Shown: positions 52,244-62,195, numbered from the stretch's first letter. The stretch is 64,000 nt of DNA from Streptomyces sp. I6 (GCA_003725745.1 RHDP01000001.1:4472501-4536500); one strand, 5' to 3'. Numbers and translations: made by a program. The notes: generated by a model from the letters alone, not told the origin.

Positions 52244-52618
52244 ATGAGCGATGAGCTGCCGGAGCTGCCGGAGTACGCGGAGCGGGTGCTCGGGGTCGCC
52301 GAGCGGATACCACCCGGCCGTGTCATGACGTACGGGGACGTCGCCGAATGGCTGGACGAGGGCGGGCCTCGCCAGGTCGGCCGGGTGATGGCGCTCTACG
52401 GAGGGTCGGTTCCCTGGTGGCGTGTGGTGCGCTCCGACGGTGCCCTGCTGGCCGGCCACGAACTGCGGGCGCTGCGGCACTACCACGCCGAGGGCACCCC
52501 GCTGCGGCAGGCGCCGCCGGGCGCGGAGGGGCACGTGCCGCGCCTGGACATGCGGCGGGCCCGATGGGACGGCGTCACCCGCGCTGCGGACGGGACGGGC
52601 GAAGGAGCTCACATCTGA
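52244..52618 (+). CDS. MGMT-like alkyltransferase-like (ATL) DNA-binding protein
   Basis: A 124-residue protein with the DNA-binding half of O6-alkylguanine alkyltransferase: PGRVMTYGDVAEWL, GGPRQVGRVMALYGGSVPWWRVVRSDG and RHYHAEG. The catalytic PCHR motif is PWWR here, so the reactive Cys is replaced by Trp and no alkyl transfer is possible. ATL proteins bind alkylated guanine and hand it to nucleotide-excision repair. Neighbour of adnAB, consistent with a DNA-repair block (Rv3204 homologue by position). ATG 52244; the upstream site is weak (CAGGATGG). Confidence 0.87.
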   Translation: MSDELPELPEYAERVLGVAERIPPGRVMTYGDVAEWLDEGGPRQVGRVMALYGGSVPWWRVVRSDGALLAGHELRALRHYHAEGTPLRQAPPGAEGHVPRLDMRRARWDGVTRAADGTGEGAHI

Positions 52619-52860
52619 CAGCTTCCGCCATCCGGCCGCGCGATGGGACGTCCGGAGCCCGCGGCCGGTGCCGGCGGCGGTCACGGGCGGTCCGTCCACG
52701 GCGCGGGTGCCGGTGGGCGTAGCGTCTTCCCCACCACCGGGGGCGCACGCGCCGCCGGCCGCGCCCCCTACCGGGCCCGAGACCCGTCCGCCCCGCCCGT
52801 GCTCCCGCGCCGGGCCCGTCGTCACCACCGTCAGCACACCCACCAGGACCGGCGATCCAC

Positions 52861-55800
52861 GTGAGTTCCTCCTCCTCCACCGGGCGTACACCGCACCGTC
52901 GGGTACGGCAGGGGTTCCCCCCGGGCCCGCAAGGGCGCCCGGGGCGGACCCCGGGCGCGTACCGACTGGTGCGTACCTCGCCGGGCCCGGTGGATCCCCC
53001 TCTCCTGGACGCCTCGCAGCGTGCCGTGGTTGACCATGGGCGCGGCCCGCTGCTCGTGCTCGCGGGACCGGGCACGGGAAAGACGACGACCCTGGTCGAG
53101 GCGGTCGCCTCCCGTATCGAGCGGGGTGCGGACCCGGAGCGGCTGCTGGTGCTCACCTTCAGCCGGAAGGCGGCGGTCGAACTGCGCGACCGGATGGCCG
53201 TGCGGCTGGGGGGCCCACGGGCTCCGCAGGCAACCACCTTCCACTCCTACTGCTACGCGCTGGTGCGGGCCCACCAGGACGCGGACCTCTTCGCCGAGCC
53301 GCTGCGCCTGCTGTCCGGTCCCGAGCAGGACGTGGCCGTCCGTGAGCTGCTGGCCGGACAGCTCGACCTGGAGCGGGAGGGAAGGGCCGGGGCACGCTGG
53401 CCCGCCGAGCTGCGGGCGTGCCTCACCACCCGCGGCTTCGCCGACGAGGTGCGGGCGGTGCTCGCCCGGAGCCGGGAGCTCGGCCTCGGCCCGGACGCGC
53501 TGGCGGCCTTCGCCCGGCGCACCGGGCGTCCCGACTGGGGTGCCGCCGCGGGCTTCCTCGCCGAGTACCTGGACGTCCTGGATCTGCAGGGCGTCCTGGA
53601 CTACGCCGAGCTCGTCCACCGGGCGTCGCTCCTCGCCGAGCGTCCGGGGACGGGCGACCACATCGCCCAGCGGTACGACGCGGTCTTCGTCGACGAGTAC
53701 CAGGACACCGATCCGGCCCAGGTCCGCCTGCTGCGGGCGCTGGCGGGGGACGGCCGCACCCTGGTCGCGTTCGGCGACCCCGACCAGTCCATCTACGCCT
53801 TCCGGGGCGCGGACGTGAACGGCATCCTCGACTTCCCCACGGCGTTCCGGCGCGGCGACGGCCGCCCGGCCCCGGTCGCGGTACTGAGGACGTCCCGTCG
53901 CTCCGGGGCGGCCCTGCTGTCGGCGACCCGTCGGCTCACCCAGCGGATGCCCCTGCCCCGGCTGCCCTCGGACAGGGTCCGGGCCCACCGCGAGCTGACC
54001 GCCGCCCGCTCGGGCGGCCGCGTCGAGGTCTACACGTACCCGACCGCCTCGACGGAACTCGGCAACGTCGCCGACATCCTGCGGCGCGCCCATCTGGAGG
54101 AGGGTGTTCCGTGGCACGACATGGCGGTCCTCGTCCGCGCGGGCAGCCGCAGCCTCCCGGCGACGAGGCGCGCGCTCACGATGGCCGGCGTGCCGGTCGA
54201 GACGGACGGTGACGACGTCCCCCTGCGCCACGAGGCCGCGGTGACGCCCCTGCTGACCGCCCTGCGGGCCGCGGCGGGGCCGCTCGCCCCGGGACACACC
54301 GCGGCCGGGGAGGGCAGGGACGGCGGCGCCCGCGGAGAGGACGGCGCGGGAGAGCACGCCGGGGACGGCGGCGGGGACGGCGGCGGCGCGGGAGAGCACG
54401 CCGGGGACGGTGACGGGCGACCAGAGGGTGTACGGGACGGCGCCCGGGACGCCGCCTCCGTCCCTCGTTCCCGCCTGGACGCAGGCTCCGGTTCCAGCCC
54501 CGGTCCCGGTTCAGCGGATCCCACGAGTCCCGGTCCCGGTCCCGGTCCCGGTCCTGCGGGTTCCGGTCCTGCGGGTTCCGGTCCCGGTTCTGCGGATCAC
54601 GACCCCGTGGGTCCCGATCCCGCGGGTTCCGGTCCCGGCTCCGTGCGTCAGGAGCAACCTCCGATCGACGCCGACACCGCGGCGACCCTCCTCACCTCAC
54701 CCCTCGGCGGTATGGACACCGCCGACCTCCGCCGCCTCGGCCGCGCCCTCCGCGACGAGGAGCGTGCGGCCGGCGACCGCGTGCCGCCCCCCTCCGACGT
54801 GCTCATCGCCCGCGCCCTGGCCGAACCCGAGCGGCTCACCGTGCACGACCCCGCCTACGCCCGCCCCGCCCAGCGGCTCGGCGTCCTGCTGCGCAAGGTC
54901 CGCGACCTCCTCGACGGCGGCGGTACCGCCGAGGAGGCCCTCTGGGAGCTGTGGACCGGAACGTCCTGGCCGCAGCGCCTGGAGCGGACCGCCCTCCGCG
55001 GTGGTCCGGCCGGCCGCAACGCCGACCGCGACCTCGACGCCGTCTGCGCGCTGTTCGAGACCGCGGCCCGAGCCGAGGAGCGCACCGGCGGCCGCGGCGC
55101 CCTGAACTTCCTCGACGAGCTGGAGGCCCAGGACATCGCCGCCGACACGCTTGCGCGCCGGCCCGAACGCCCCGCGGCCGTAAGACTGATGACCGCCCAC
55201 CGGTCCAAGGGCCTGGAGTGGGGCCTCGTCGTGGTCGCCGGTGTACAGGAGGGACTCTGGCCGGACCTGCGCCGCCGCGGGTCACTGCTGGAGGCCGACC
55301 GGATCGGCCGCGACGGACTCGCCGAGCCCCTCACTCCCGGCGCCCTGCTGGCCGAGGAACGCCGCCTGTTCTACGTCGCCGCCACCCGTGCCCGGGACCG
55401 CCTCGTCGTCACCGCCGTCAAGGCCCCCTCCGACGACGGCGACCAGCCCTCGCGTTTCCTCACCGAACTCGGCGCCGAACCGCGCGACATCACCGGCCGG
55501 CCGCGCCGCCCGCTCGCCGTCGCCCCGCTGGTGGCCGAACTCAGGGCCACCACCGTCGACCCCGAGGCCTCCGACGCGCTCCGCGACGCCGCCGCGCGAC
55601 GGCTCGCGCGTCTCGCCGCGCTCAGCGACGACGAGGGGCAGCCCCTTGTGCCCGCGGCGCACCCCTCCCGCTGGTGGGGACTGCAGGACCCGACGCACAG
55701 CGGGGTGCCACTCCGCGATCGCGACCACCCCGTCACCCTGTCCGGCAGCGCCCTCGACCAGCTCGCGAACACCTGTGCTCTGCAGTGGTTCCTCGGACGG

Positions 55801-56532
55801 GAGGTAAGGGCGGACGCCCCGGCCACCGCCGCCCAGGGTTTCGGCAACGTCGTGCATGTCCTCGCCGACGAGGTCGCCTCCGGCCGTACCCCCGCCGACC
55901 TGGCCGTCCTCATGGAGCGGCTCGACTCCGTGTGGGACGCCCTCGCCTTCGACGCGCCCTGGAAGTCCGCACAGGAGAAGGAGCACGCGCGTGCGGCGCT
56001 CGAACGCTTCGTCCGCTGGCATGTGATGGACCGCGGCGGCCGCACCCCCGTGGCCACCGAGCACGACTTCGACGTCACGCTCGAAGCCGGCCCGTACGAG
56101 GTGCGCATCAGGGGTTCCATGGACCGCGTCGAGCGGGACGAACGAGGCCGGGCGTACGTCGTCGACTTCAAGACCGGCAAGCAGGCCCCGACCAGGGGCG
56201 AGGTCGAGCGCCACCCCCAGCTCGCCGTCTACCAGCTCGCCGTCCGCGAGGGCGCCGTCGACGAGTTCTTCGACGGCGACCGGCCCGCGTCCGGCGGTGC
56301 CGAACTCGTGCATCTCCGCCAGGCCGCCCCGAAGAAGGAGGGCGGGGACGCGGTGCCGCGCGTCCAGTCCCAGGAACCCCTCTCCGGCGAATGGGTCGGT
56401 GATCTGCTCGCCACCGCCGCGGGCCGGGTTCTCGACGAACGCTTCACCCCCAGCACCGGCACCCAGTGCGAGCACTGCGCCTTCCGCTCCTCGTGCAGTG
56501 CCAGGCCAGAGGGGCGCCACCTCGTCGAATGA
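52861..56532 (+). CDS. adnA: ATP-dependent helicase-nuclease subunit AdnA
   Basis: A 1223-residue UvrD/Rep-type SF1 helicase with a C-terminal RecB-like nuclease. Visible in order: Walker A GPGTGKTT (Lys74), VLTFSRKAAVEL (motif Ia), the Walker B/motif II DEYQDTDPAQV, GDPDQSIYAFRGA (motif III) and AHRSKGLEW (motif V). The nuclease part has VVDFKTGKQ and the Fe-S cysteines CALQWFLGRE and CEHCAFRSSC. With AdnB it forms the two-motor, two-nuclease machine that resects double-strand breaks in actinobacteria, replacing RecBCD. Residues about 480-600 are a low-complexity insert not expected in homologues. GTG 52861; the ribosome site is weak. Confidence 0.93.
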   Translation: MSSSSSTGRTPHRRVRQGFPPGPQGRPGRTPGAYRLVRTSPGPVDPPLLDASQRAVVDHGRGPLLVLAGPGTGKTTTLVEAVASRIERGADPERLLVLTFSRKAAVELRDRMAVRLGGPRAPQATTFHSYCYALVRAHQDADLFAEPLRLLSGPEQDVAVRELLAGQLDLEREGRAGARWPAELRACLTTRGFADEVRAVLARSRELGLGPDALAAFARRTGRPDWGAAAGFLAEYLDVLDLQGVLDYAELVHRASLLAERPGTGDHIAQRYDAVFVDEYQDTDPAQVRLLRALAGDGRTLVAFGDPDQSIYAFRGADVNGILDFPTAFRRGDGRPAPVAVLRTSRRSGAALLSATRRLTQRMPLPRLPSDRVRAHRELTAARSGGRVEVYTYPTASTELGNVADILRRAHLEEGVPWHDMAVLVRAGSRSLPATRRALTMAGVPVETDGDDVPLRHEAAVTPLLTALRAAAGPLAPGHTAAGEGRDGGARGEDGAGEHAGDGGGDGGGAGEHAGDGDGRPEGVRDGARDAASVPRSRLDAGSGSSPGPGSADPTSPGPGPGPGPAGSGPAGSGPGSADHDPVGPDPAGSGPGSVRQEQPPIDADTAATLLTSPLGGMDTADLRRLGRALRDEERAAGDRVPPPSDVLIARALAEPERLTVHDPAYARPAQRLGVLLRKVRDLLDGGGTAEEALWELWTGTSWPQRLERTALRGGPAGRNADRDLDAVCALFETAARAEERTGGRGALNFLDELEAQDIAADTLARRPERPAAVRLMTAHRSKGLEWGLVVVAGVQEGLWPDLRRRGSLLEADRIGRDGLAEPLTPGALLAEERRLFYVAATRARDRLVVTAVKAPSDDGDQPSRFLTELGAEPRDITGRPRRPLAVAPLVAELRATTVDPEASDALRDAAARRLARLAALSDDEGQPLVPAAHPSRWWGLQDPTHSGVPLRDRDHPVTLSGSALDQLANTCALQWFLGREVRADAPATAAQGFGNVVHVLADEVASGRTPADLAVLMERLDSVWDALAFDAPWKSAQEKEHARAALERFVRWHVMDRGGRTPVATEHDFDVTLEAGPYEVRIRGSMDRVERDERGRAYVVDFKTGKQAPTRGEVERHPQLAVYQLAVREGAVDEFFDGDRPASGGAELVHLRQAAPKKEGGDAVPRVQSQEPLSGEWVGDLLATAAGRVLDERFTPSTGTQCEHCAFRSSCSARPEGRHLVE
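54343..54650. repeat. Repetitive low-complexity insert within adnA
   Basis: A 42-bp direct repeat starts at 54343 and 54385 (GGCGCGGGAGAGCACGCCGG core). From about 54490 a run of GGTCCCGGTCCCGG and CCGGTCCTGCGGGTT units follows. Encodes Gly/Pro/Ser/Asp-rich residues about 480-600. Confidence 0.85.
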
Positions 56533-56746
56533 CGGCGACCCGGTGCGCCGCGGCCCGGTCCGGCCGTGCGACCCGGCGCAACCGCCGGGGTCCACCCGGG
56601 GCGCCAGCGCTGGCCGGTCGCCGCCGGTCGCCGTCCAGCCCGGCTCGCGGGCCCGACCGCCGCCGATCCCGCCGGCCGCCGCCGGCGGCCGCCGTCCGGC
56701 CCGCCCCGGGGGCCCACCGCTGGGCGGCGCTGTCGGTGGTCGCCGC

Positions 56747-56752
56747 TAGCCT
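56747..56752 (+). promoter_or_regulatory. -10 element for leaderless adnB
   Basis: TAGCCT ends 7 bases before GTG 56760; no ribosome site is seen. Confidence 0.4.
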
Positions 56753-56759
56753 CTCTGAG

Positions 56760-59700
56760 GTGTCCGCACGCATCACCGACCCCGAGCAGCTCAAGGAACT
56801 GCTGGGGGTCCCGTTCACCCCGGAGCAGACGGCCTGCATCACCGCGCCGCCCGCGCCGCAGGTCATCGTGGCCGGAGCGGGCTCCGGGAAGACGACGGTG
56901 ATGGCCGCCCGGGTGGTGTGGCTGGTGGGCACCGGCCAGGTGGGGCCCGAGCAGGTCCTCGGGCTGACCTTCACCAACAAGGCCGCCGCCGAACTCGCCG
57001 AGCGCGTGCGCACCGCCCTCGTCCGGGCCGGGGTCACCGACCCGGACGTGATCGACCCGGACGACCCGCCGGGAGAACCGAGCATCTCGACCTACCACGC
57101 CTTCGCCGGACGGCTCCTCACGGACCACGGCCTCCGGCTGGGGCTGGAGCCGACCTCCCGGCTGCTCGCCGACGCCACGCGCTACCAGCTCGCCGCACGC
57201 GTGCTGCGCGAGGCCCCGGGCCCCTACCCCGCGCTGACCAAGTCCTTCCCCTCCCTGGTCAGCGATCTGCTCGCACTCGAGGCCGAACTGGCCGAGCACC
57301 TGGTGGCGCCCGAGGACCTCCGGGCCCACGACTCCGCGCTGCTGCGCGAACTGGAGGGCGCCGCACTGGGCAACGCCGACCTGCGCAAGGTCCCCGAGGC
57401 GGCCGCCGCCCGCAGGGAACTGCTCGATCTCGTCGTGCGCTACCGCGAGGCCAAGCGGTCCCGCGACCTCCTCGACTTCGGCGACCAGATCGCGCTCTCC
57501 GCGCGGCTCGCGCTCACCCGCCCGGAGGTCGGCCGCGTCCTGCGCGACGAGTTCCGGGTGGTTCTGCTGGACGAGTACCAGGACACATCCGTGGCCCAGC
57601 GCCTGCTGCTCGCCGGTCTGTTCGGCCGGGGAGCGGCCCCGGGCGGCACACCGGCCGAGGGCGCGGGCCATCCGGTGACGGCGGTGGGCGACCCCTGCCA
57701 GGCGATCTACGGGTGGCGCGGCGCGTCCGTCGCCAACCTCGACGACTTCCCCCGGCACTTCCCCTGCGCCGATGGCCGCCCGGCCACCCGCTTCACCCTG
57801 AGCGAGAACCGCCGCAGCGGCGGCCGTCTCCTCGACCTCGCCAACGGCCTGGCCGAGCCGCTGCGCGCCCGCCACGAAGGCGTCGAGGCGCTCCGCCCCG
57901 CGCCCGGCGCGGAGCGGGACGGAGCGGTGCGGATCGCGCTGCTGCCGACCCATGCGGAGGAGATCGACTGGCTCGCCGACTCGATCGCCCATCTGGTCCG
58001 CACGGGCAAGGAGCCGGGCGAGATCGCGGTGCTCTGCCGCACCGCCGGCGATTTCGCGGCGATCCAGGGCGCGCTCGTCGCCCGGGACGTCCCCGTGGAG
58101 GTCGTCGGACTCTCCGGGCTGCTGCACCTGCCGGAGGTCGCCGACCTGGTCGCGGTCTGCGAGGTACTCCAGGACCCGGGCGCGAACGCCTCGCTGGTCC
58201 GCCTCCTCACCGGCCCGCGCTGGCGCATCGGAGCCCGCGACCTGGCCCTGCTCGGTCGCCGGGCGCGTCTGCTGGTCCACCGCCCCGGCGACGGGGAAGC
58301 GGATGCCGACCAGCGGCTCGCCGCCGCCGTCGAGGGCACCGACCCGGCCGAGGTCGTCTCCCTCGCCGACGCCCTCGACACGTTCCTTGAGCGGACCGGG
58401 CCGGACGACGGCCTTCCGTTCTCCGCCGAGGCCCGGGTCCGCTTCGCCCGTCTCGCCACCGAACTGCGCGACCTGCGGCGCTCACTGGCCGATCCGCTCA
58501 TGGACGTCCTCCACCGCGTCCTCGCCACCACCGGACTGGACGTGGAGCTCTCCGCCTCACCGCACGCCCTGGCCGCCCGCCGCCGCGAGACCCTCGCAGG
58601 TTTCCTCGACGTCGCCGCGTCCTTCGCCTCCCTCGACGGCGAGGCGACACTGCTGGCCTTCCTCGGCTTCCTGCGGACGGCCGAACAGTACGAGAAGGGC
58701 CTCGACAACGCGCTGCCAGGCGGCGAGAACACGGTGAAGGTGCTCACCGCCCACAAGTCCAAGGGGCTGGAGTGGGACGTCGTCGCCGTGCCCGGTCTGG
58801 TCGCCGACCAGTTCCCCAGCACCCGCTCCCGTGAGTCCTGGACCTCCCAGGCCAAGGTCCTTCCGCATGCGCTGCGGGGCGACGCCGCCACCCTGCCCGG
58901 CATCACCTCCTGGGACGCGAAGGGTCTCAAGGCCTTCAAGGAGGAGATGAAGGCGCATCAGCACACGGAGGAACTCCGGCTGGGCTACGTGACGTTCACC
59001 CGGCCCCGCTCACTGCTCCTCGGTTCGGCGCACTGGTGGGGCCCCACCCAGAAGCGCCGCCGCGGCCCGTCGGAGTTCCTGGAGGCGCTGTACGGCCACT
59101 GCACCGCGGGCTTCGGTGAGATCGAGGCATGGGCCGAGGAACCGGAGGAGGGCGCCGAGAACCCGGTGCTGCGCGCCGCGGCGGCGGAGCAGGCGTGGCC
59201 GCTGCCGCTGGACCCCACGGCCACCGCGCGCCGACGGGAGGCCGCGCACACGGTGCTGGCCCATCTGGCGTCGATGACCGGCGCCGGAGCCGTGGCGGCG
59301 CCGGGCTGGTCCGGCGCCGCGCCCGGCGGAGCCTTTCCCGACCGGCCCCTCGACCGCGAGGGGGTCCCCATCGGAGGCTCCGCGCCGGGCGGAGCCGGCG
59401 GCCCCCTCCAGGACGCGCCCTCCGGCGACGACCTCTGGCCCGAGGAGCTCACGGAGCCCGCCGGTGAACCGTGGCCGGAGGATCCCTGGCCCGAGGACCC
59501 CTGGCCGGGCGAGGGCCATGCGCCCGCCGGCAGCGCGACGGCAGCCCCGGAGAGGCCGACGGGTCCTCGGCCCCCGCGCCCGCCTGCCGGAGACGCCGCA
59601 GACGCCGCAGACGCCGCAGATGCCCGAGATACCCGAGATACCGGAGACGCCGATGGGCCTTCGGCCTCCGAGCCCGGCGGCCTCGCTCCCGGGGAGGTCA

Positions 59701-60644
59701 CGGCCACCGGCACCGCGTACGGCGGGGCCGGTCCCGTTCCGGCGCCCGGCGAACCCACCGGCGTCGCCTACGACAGGGCAGGTCCCGGCCCGGATGCCTC
59801 CGCTCCGGGCCGCCACCGGCTGCCCGCCCAGCGCGCCGAGCCCCTCACTCCCGAGGACGCCCGGGCCGTCGCCTCGTGGGACCGCGATCTCGAAGCCCTC
59901 ACCGGTGAGCTCCGCCGCGCCCGCGAGTCCGTGCGGCAGGTTTCCCTGCCGGCCTCGCTGTCGGCGTCACAGCTGCTCCGGCTCGCCGCCGACCCCGACG
60001 GCTTCGCGCGGGAGCTGGCGCGCCCGATGCCCCGTCCGCCCCAGCGCGCGGCGCGGCGGGGCACCCGCTTCCACGCCTGGGTGGAATCCCGCTTCGAGGA
60101 ACTGCCGTTGCCCATGCTGGGGCCGGACGAACTGCCGGGGCGCGACCCGGACGAGGCCGGTATCGAGGACGAGCGCGAGCTTGCCGCGCTCAAGGAGGCG
60201 TTCGAGCGCACTCCCTACGCCGGCCGCGTCCCGTACCGGCTGGAGGCCCCCGTCCAGGTCACCCTGGCGGGCAGGGTCATCAGGGGCCGGATCGACGCCG
60301 TCTACCGCGACGGTACGACGGGCGCCTTCGAGATCGTGGACTGGAAGACCGGCCGCGGCCGGGACGCCGATCCGCTGCAGCTCGCCGTCTACCGCCTCGC
60401 CTGGGCCGAGCAGCACGGCCTCCCGCCCGAGTCGGTCGCCGCGGCGTTCGTCCACGTGCGCACCGGAGAGATCGTCCGCCCCGGCGGACTGCCCGGCAGG
60501 GCGGGCCTGGAGCGGATCCTCCTGGACGGTCCGCCGCACGGCGGCCGGGGCCCGATGACGGCGAGTCTGCTGCCCCCGCTGCCCCCGGGTCCGCGGCCCG
60601 GGGTCCGGGGTCCGGGGTCCGATGACGGTGCCCGGGTCCGGTGA
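56760..60644 (+). CDS. adnB: ATP-dependent helicase-nuclease subunit AdnB
   Basis: A 1294-residue SF1 helicase-nuclease. It has Walker A GAGSGKTT (Lys44), LTFTNKAAAEL, DEYQDTSVAQRL, GDPCQAIYGWRGA, the VLTAHKSKGLEWD motif, and a C-terminal RecB nuclease with EIVDWKTGRG and DPLQLAVYRLAW. It partners AdnA in double-strand-break end processing. It is longer than the roughly 1100 residues expected of mycobacterial AdnB because of a disordered Pro/Gly/Asp-rich insert (about residues 840-1020) with AGDAADAADAADARD repeats. GTG 56760 starts the conserved SARITDPEQLKELLG. It lies 227 bp after adnA rather than overlapping it, with its own likely leaderless start. Confidence 0.93.
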   Translation: MSARITDPEQLKELLGVPFTPEQTACITAPPAPQVIVAGAGSGKTTVMAARVVWLVGTGQVGPEQVLGLTFTNKAAAELAERVRTALVRAGVTDPDVIDPDDPPGEPSISTYHAFAGRLLTDHGLRLGLEPTSRLLADATRYQLAARVLREAPGPYPALTKSFPSLVSDLLALEAELAEHLVAPEDLRAHDSALLRELEGAALGNADLRKVPEAAAARRELLDLVVRYREAKRSRDLLDFGDQIALSARLALTRPEVGRVLRDEFRVVLLDEYQDTSVAQRLLLAGLFGRGAAPGGTPAEGAGHPVTAVGDPCQAIYGWRGASVANLDDFPRHFPCADGRPATRFTLSENRRSGGRLLDLANGLAEPLRARHEGVEALRPAPGAERDGAVRIALLPTHAEEIDWLADSIAHLVRTGKEPGEIAVLCRTAGDFAAIQGALVARDVPVEVVGLSGLLHLPEVADLVAVCEVLQDPGANASLVRLLTGPRWRIGARDLALLGRRARLLVHRPGDGEADADQRLAAAVEGTDPAEVVSLADALDTFLERTGPDDGLPFSAEARVRFARLATELRDLRRSLADPLMDVLHRVLATTGLDVELSASPHALAARRRETLAGFLDVAASFASLDGEATLLAFLGFLRTAEQYEKGLDNALPGGENTVKVLTAHKSKGLEWDVVAVPGLVADQFPSTRSRESWTSQAKVLPHALRGDAATLPGITSWDAKGLKAFKEEMKAHQHTEELRLGYVTFTRPRSLLLGSAHWWGPTQKRRRGPSEFLEALYGHCTAGFGEIEAWAEEPEEGAENPVLRAAAAEQAWPLPLDPTATARRREAAHTVLAHLASMTGAGAVAAPGWSGAAPGGAFPDRPLDREGVPIGGSAPGGAGGPLQDAPSGDDLWPEELTEPAGEPWPEDPWPEDPWPGEGHAPAGSATAAPERPTGPRPPRPPAGDAADAADAADARDTRDTGDADGPSASEPGGLAPGEVTATGTAYGGAGPVPAPGEPTGVAYDRAGPGPDASAPGRHRLPAQRAEPLTPEDARAVASWDRDLEALTGELRRARESVRQVSLPASLSASQLLRLAADPDGFARELARPMPRPPQRAARRGTRFHAWVESRFEELPLPMLGPDELPGRDPDEAGIEDERELAALKEAFERTPYAGRVPYRLEAPVQVTLAGRVIRGRIDAVYRDGTTGAFEIVDWKTGRGRDADPLQLAVYRLAWAEQHGLPPESVAAAFVHVRTGEIVRPGGLPGRAGLERILLDGPPHGGRGPMTASLLPPLPPGPRPGVRGPGSDDGARVR

Positions 60645-60972
60645 GGGAGCCGCCGGCCGGTGTGCCCCGGAGTCGGCCCGGCTTCGTTCGCGAGATCCGA
60701 CAGCGGTTGTTCATCGTCGCGGGAGGTCCCCGGATCGGGGCGAGGCCGATGTTCACGAGCACGGACGGCACTCGACCGTCGCCACCCCAGCCGGGGAGCG
60801 CGGGTCTCGGAATCAGGGCTTCACACCGCCGCCGGAGCCGGTTCTGTGGGCCGTCTGCGGCAATGTGGCCCGCGCCCGCTCGCGCCTGCTGCCGGGGTAC
60901 CCACACCACGCTGGACACTTGGCCTGGTCGAGACGCAGGTACGTGTCCGAGCAGCACCGAGGGGACCGACCG
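60645..60972. other. Gene-free 328-bp gap before the carbonic anhydrase gene
   Basis: No gene supported. The right end contains GAGGGGACCGACC, the ribosome site of the next gene. Confidence 0.45.
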
Positions 60973-61706
60973 ATGGACAGAGCCGGACGTCCGGATCGTA
61001 GAACGCTGCTGACCGGCGGACTCGTGGGCGCCGCGGTCGCACTTGCGGGGTGCTCGTCGACCAGGGCCGCCTCGTCGGCAGCAAGCCCTTCACCCCGACC
61101 GCGCATCACCACGCCCGCCGCGGCGTTCGCGAGGCTGATGGAAGGCAACGAGCGCTGGGTGAGCGGAGACCTCCAGCACCCCGACCGGGATCCGGACCGG
61201 CGCCAGTTCGTGGCCCGGGAGCAGCAGCCCTTCGGCGCGGTCCTCGCATGTATCGACTCCCGAGTGCCGCCTGAACTCCTCTTCGACACCGGCCTGGGCG
61301 ACCTCTTCGTGATGCGCACGGGTGGGGAGGCGATCGACCCGGTGGTCACCGGGTCCGTCGAGTACGGGCCCATGACGAGTGGCACCCCCTCGTCGTGGTC
61401 CTCGGGCATCAGCGCTGCGGCGCCGTCAAGGCGGCGTACGAGTCCCTTCGTGACGGCGAACCCCTGCCCGGCAACCTGCAGGCGATCGTCAAGGCCCTCC
61501 AGCCGGCGTACGAGCAGGCAGTCTCGGAGGGTGGTGCCGACCCGGTCGAGACCATGACCCGCGCTCAGGTCACGCTGACCGCGGCCGATCTGCGCTCCAA
61601 CCAGGACCTGGCGCCCCTCGTGGGAAAGGGCGCCCTCGCCGTGGTCGGCGCCTACTACTCGTTCGACACCGGCAAGGTGGAGGTCCTGGTCGGCGCGCCC
61701 TCCTGA
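60973..61706 (+). CDS. Exported beta-carbonic anhydrase (Tat/lipoprotein signal), frameshifted
   Basis: The first frame (ATG 60973) has a Tat-like RRTLLTGG start, a hydrophobic core and a lipobox ALAGC (Cys27). It then has the beta-CA motifs: ACIDSRVPPELLFD (Zn-Cys and the Asp-Arg dyad) and DLFVMRTGGEAIDPVVTGSVEYGP. The frame breaks there. One missing C in the run before 61371 restores YGPHDEWHPLVVVLGHQRCGAVKAA, which gives the Zn ligands His and Cys. The corrected protein has about 244 residues. It converts CO2 and bicarbonate outside the membrane. The gene lies downstream of adnB, with its own ribosome site. Confidence 0.82.
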
Positions 61707-62195
61707 CCGGGCGGACGAGTCAAACGGGCGTTCTGAGGTCGGTGACGGACCCGGCCGGACCGCTCCACGAGGCGCCCCGAACCAGCCGGCACTCGGCACC
61801 ACAGGCATAGTCGGCTACGGCTACGGCGGTGGCGCGGTCGACCCGGCGCGCGTTCGATGCGGTCCTGCGGCAAGCCGTCGACGAGGCACCGACGGACGCG
61901 GACGGCGAGTACGGCCCTGTCGAAACCCGTGAGCAATGCGTCCCGATGCGGCGGCCGAATGCCTCCCGAACCGCTGTCGACGTGCTGCCCGTGCCCGTGC
62001 CCGTGGACACGGCCACCGGCGCCCCGGCCGGGCTCCGGGCCGACCGCGGGTGACCGCGGGTGACCGCGGGTGACCGCGGGTCCGGTGGCCCCCGTCCGGC
62101 ACTCCGTCCGCCCCCGGGCCGGTGCCCCCGGCCCCGGCCCGTCCCCGACCGGGCGGTCGGCGGGACCGCTCCCGGCGCCGGATAGGCTCGAGGCC
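61707..62195. other. Gene-free 489-bp region with a 10-bp tandem repeat
   Basis: No supported gene. Positions 62041-62080 hold four 10-bp copies of (T/C)GACCGCGGG, the first with one changed base. The TAGGCT -10 of the dipeptidase lies at the right end. Confidence 0.5.
62183..62188 (+). promoter_or_regulatory. -10 element for the leaderless dipeptidase gene
   Basis: TAGGCT ends 7 bases before ATG 62196; no ribosome site is visible. Confidence 0.45.

Noticed and set aside
54343-54650. A CRISPR array
   Set aside because: The repeats are short, tandem and in frame inside adnA, with no spacers of constant length and no cas genes nearby.
62041-62080. An iteron-type replication origin or integrase attachment site
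   Set aside because: Only four 10-bp copies, no replication or integrase gene, and core chromosomal genes on both sides.
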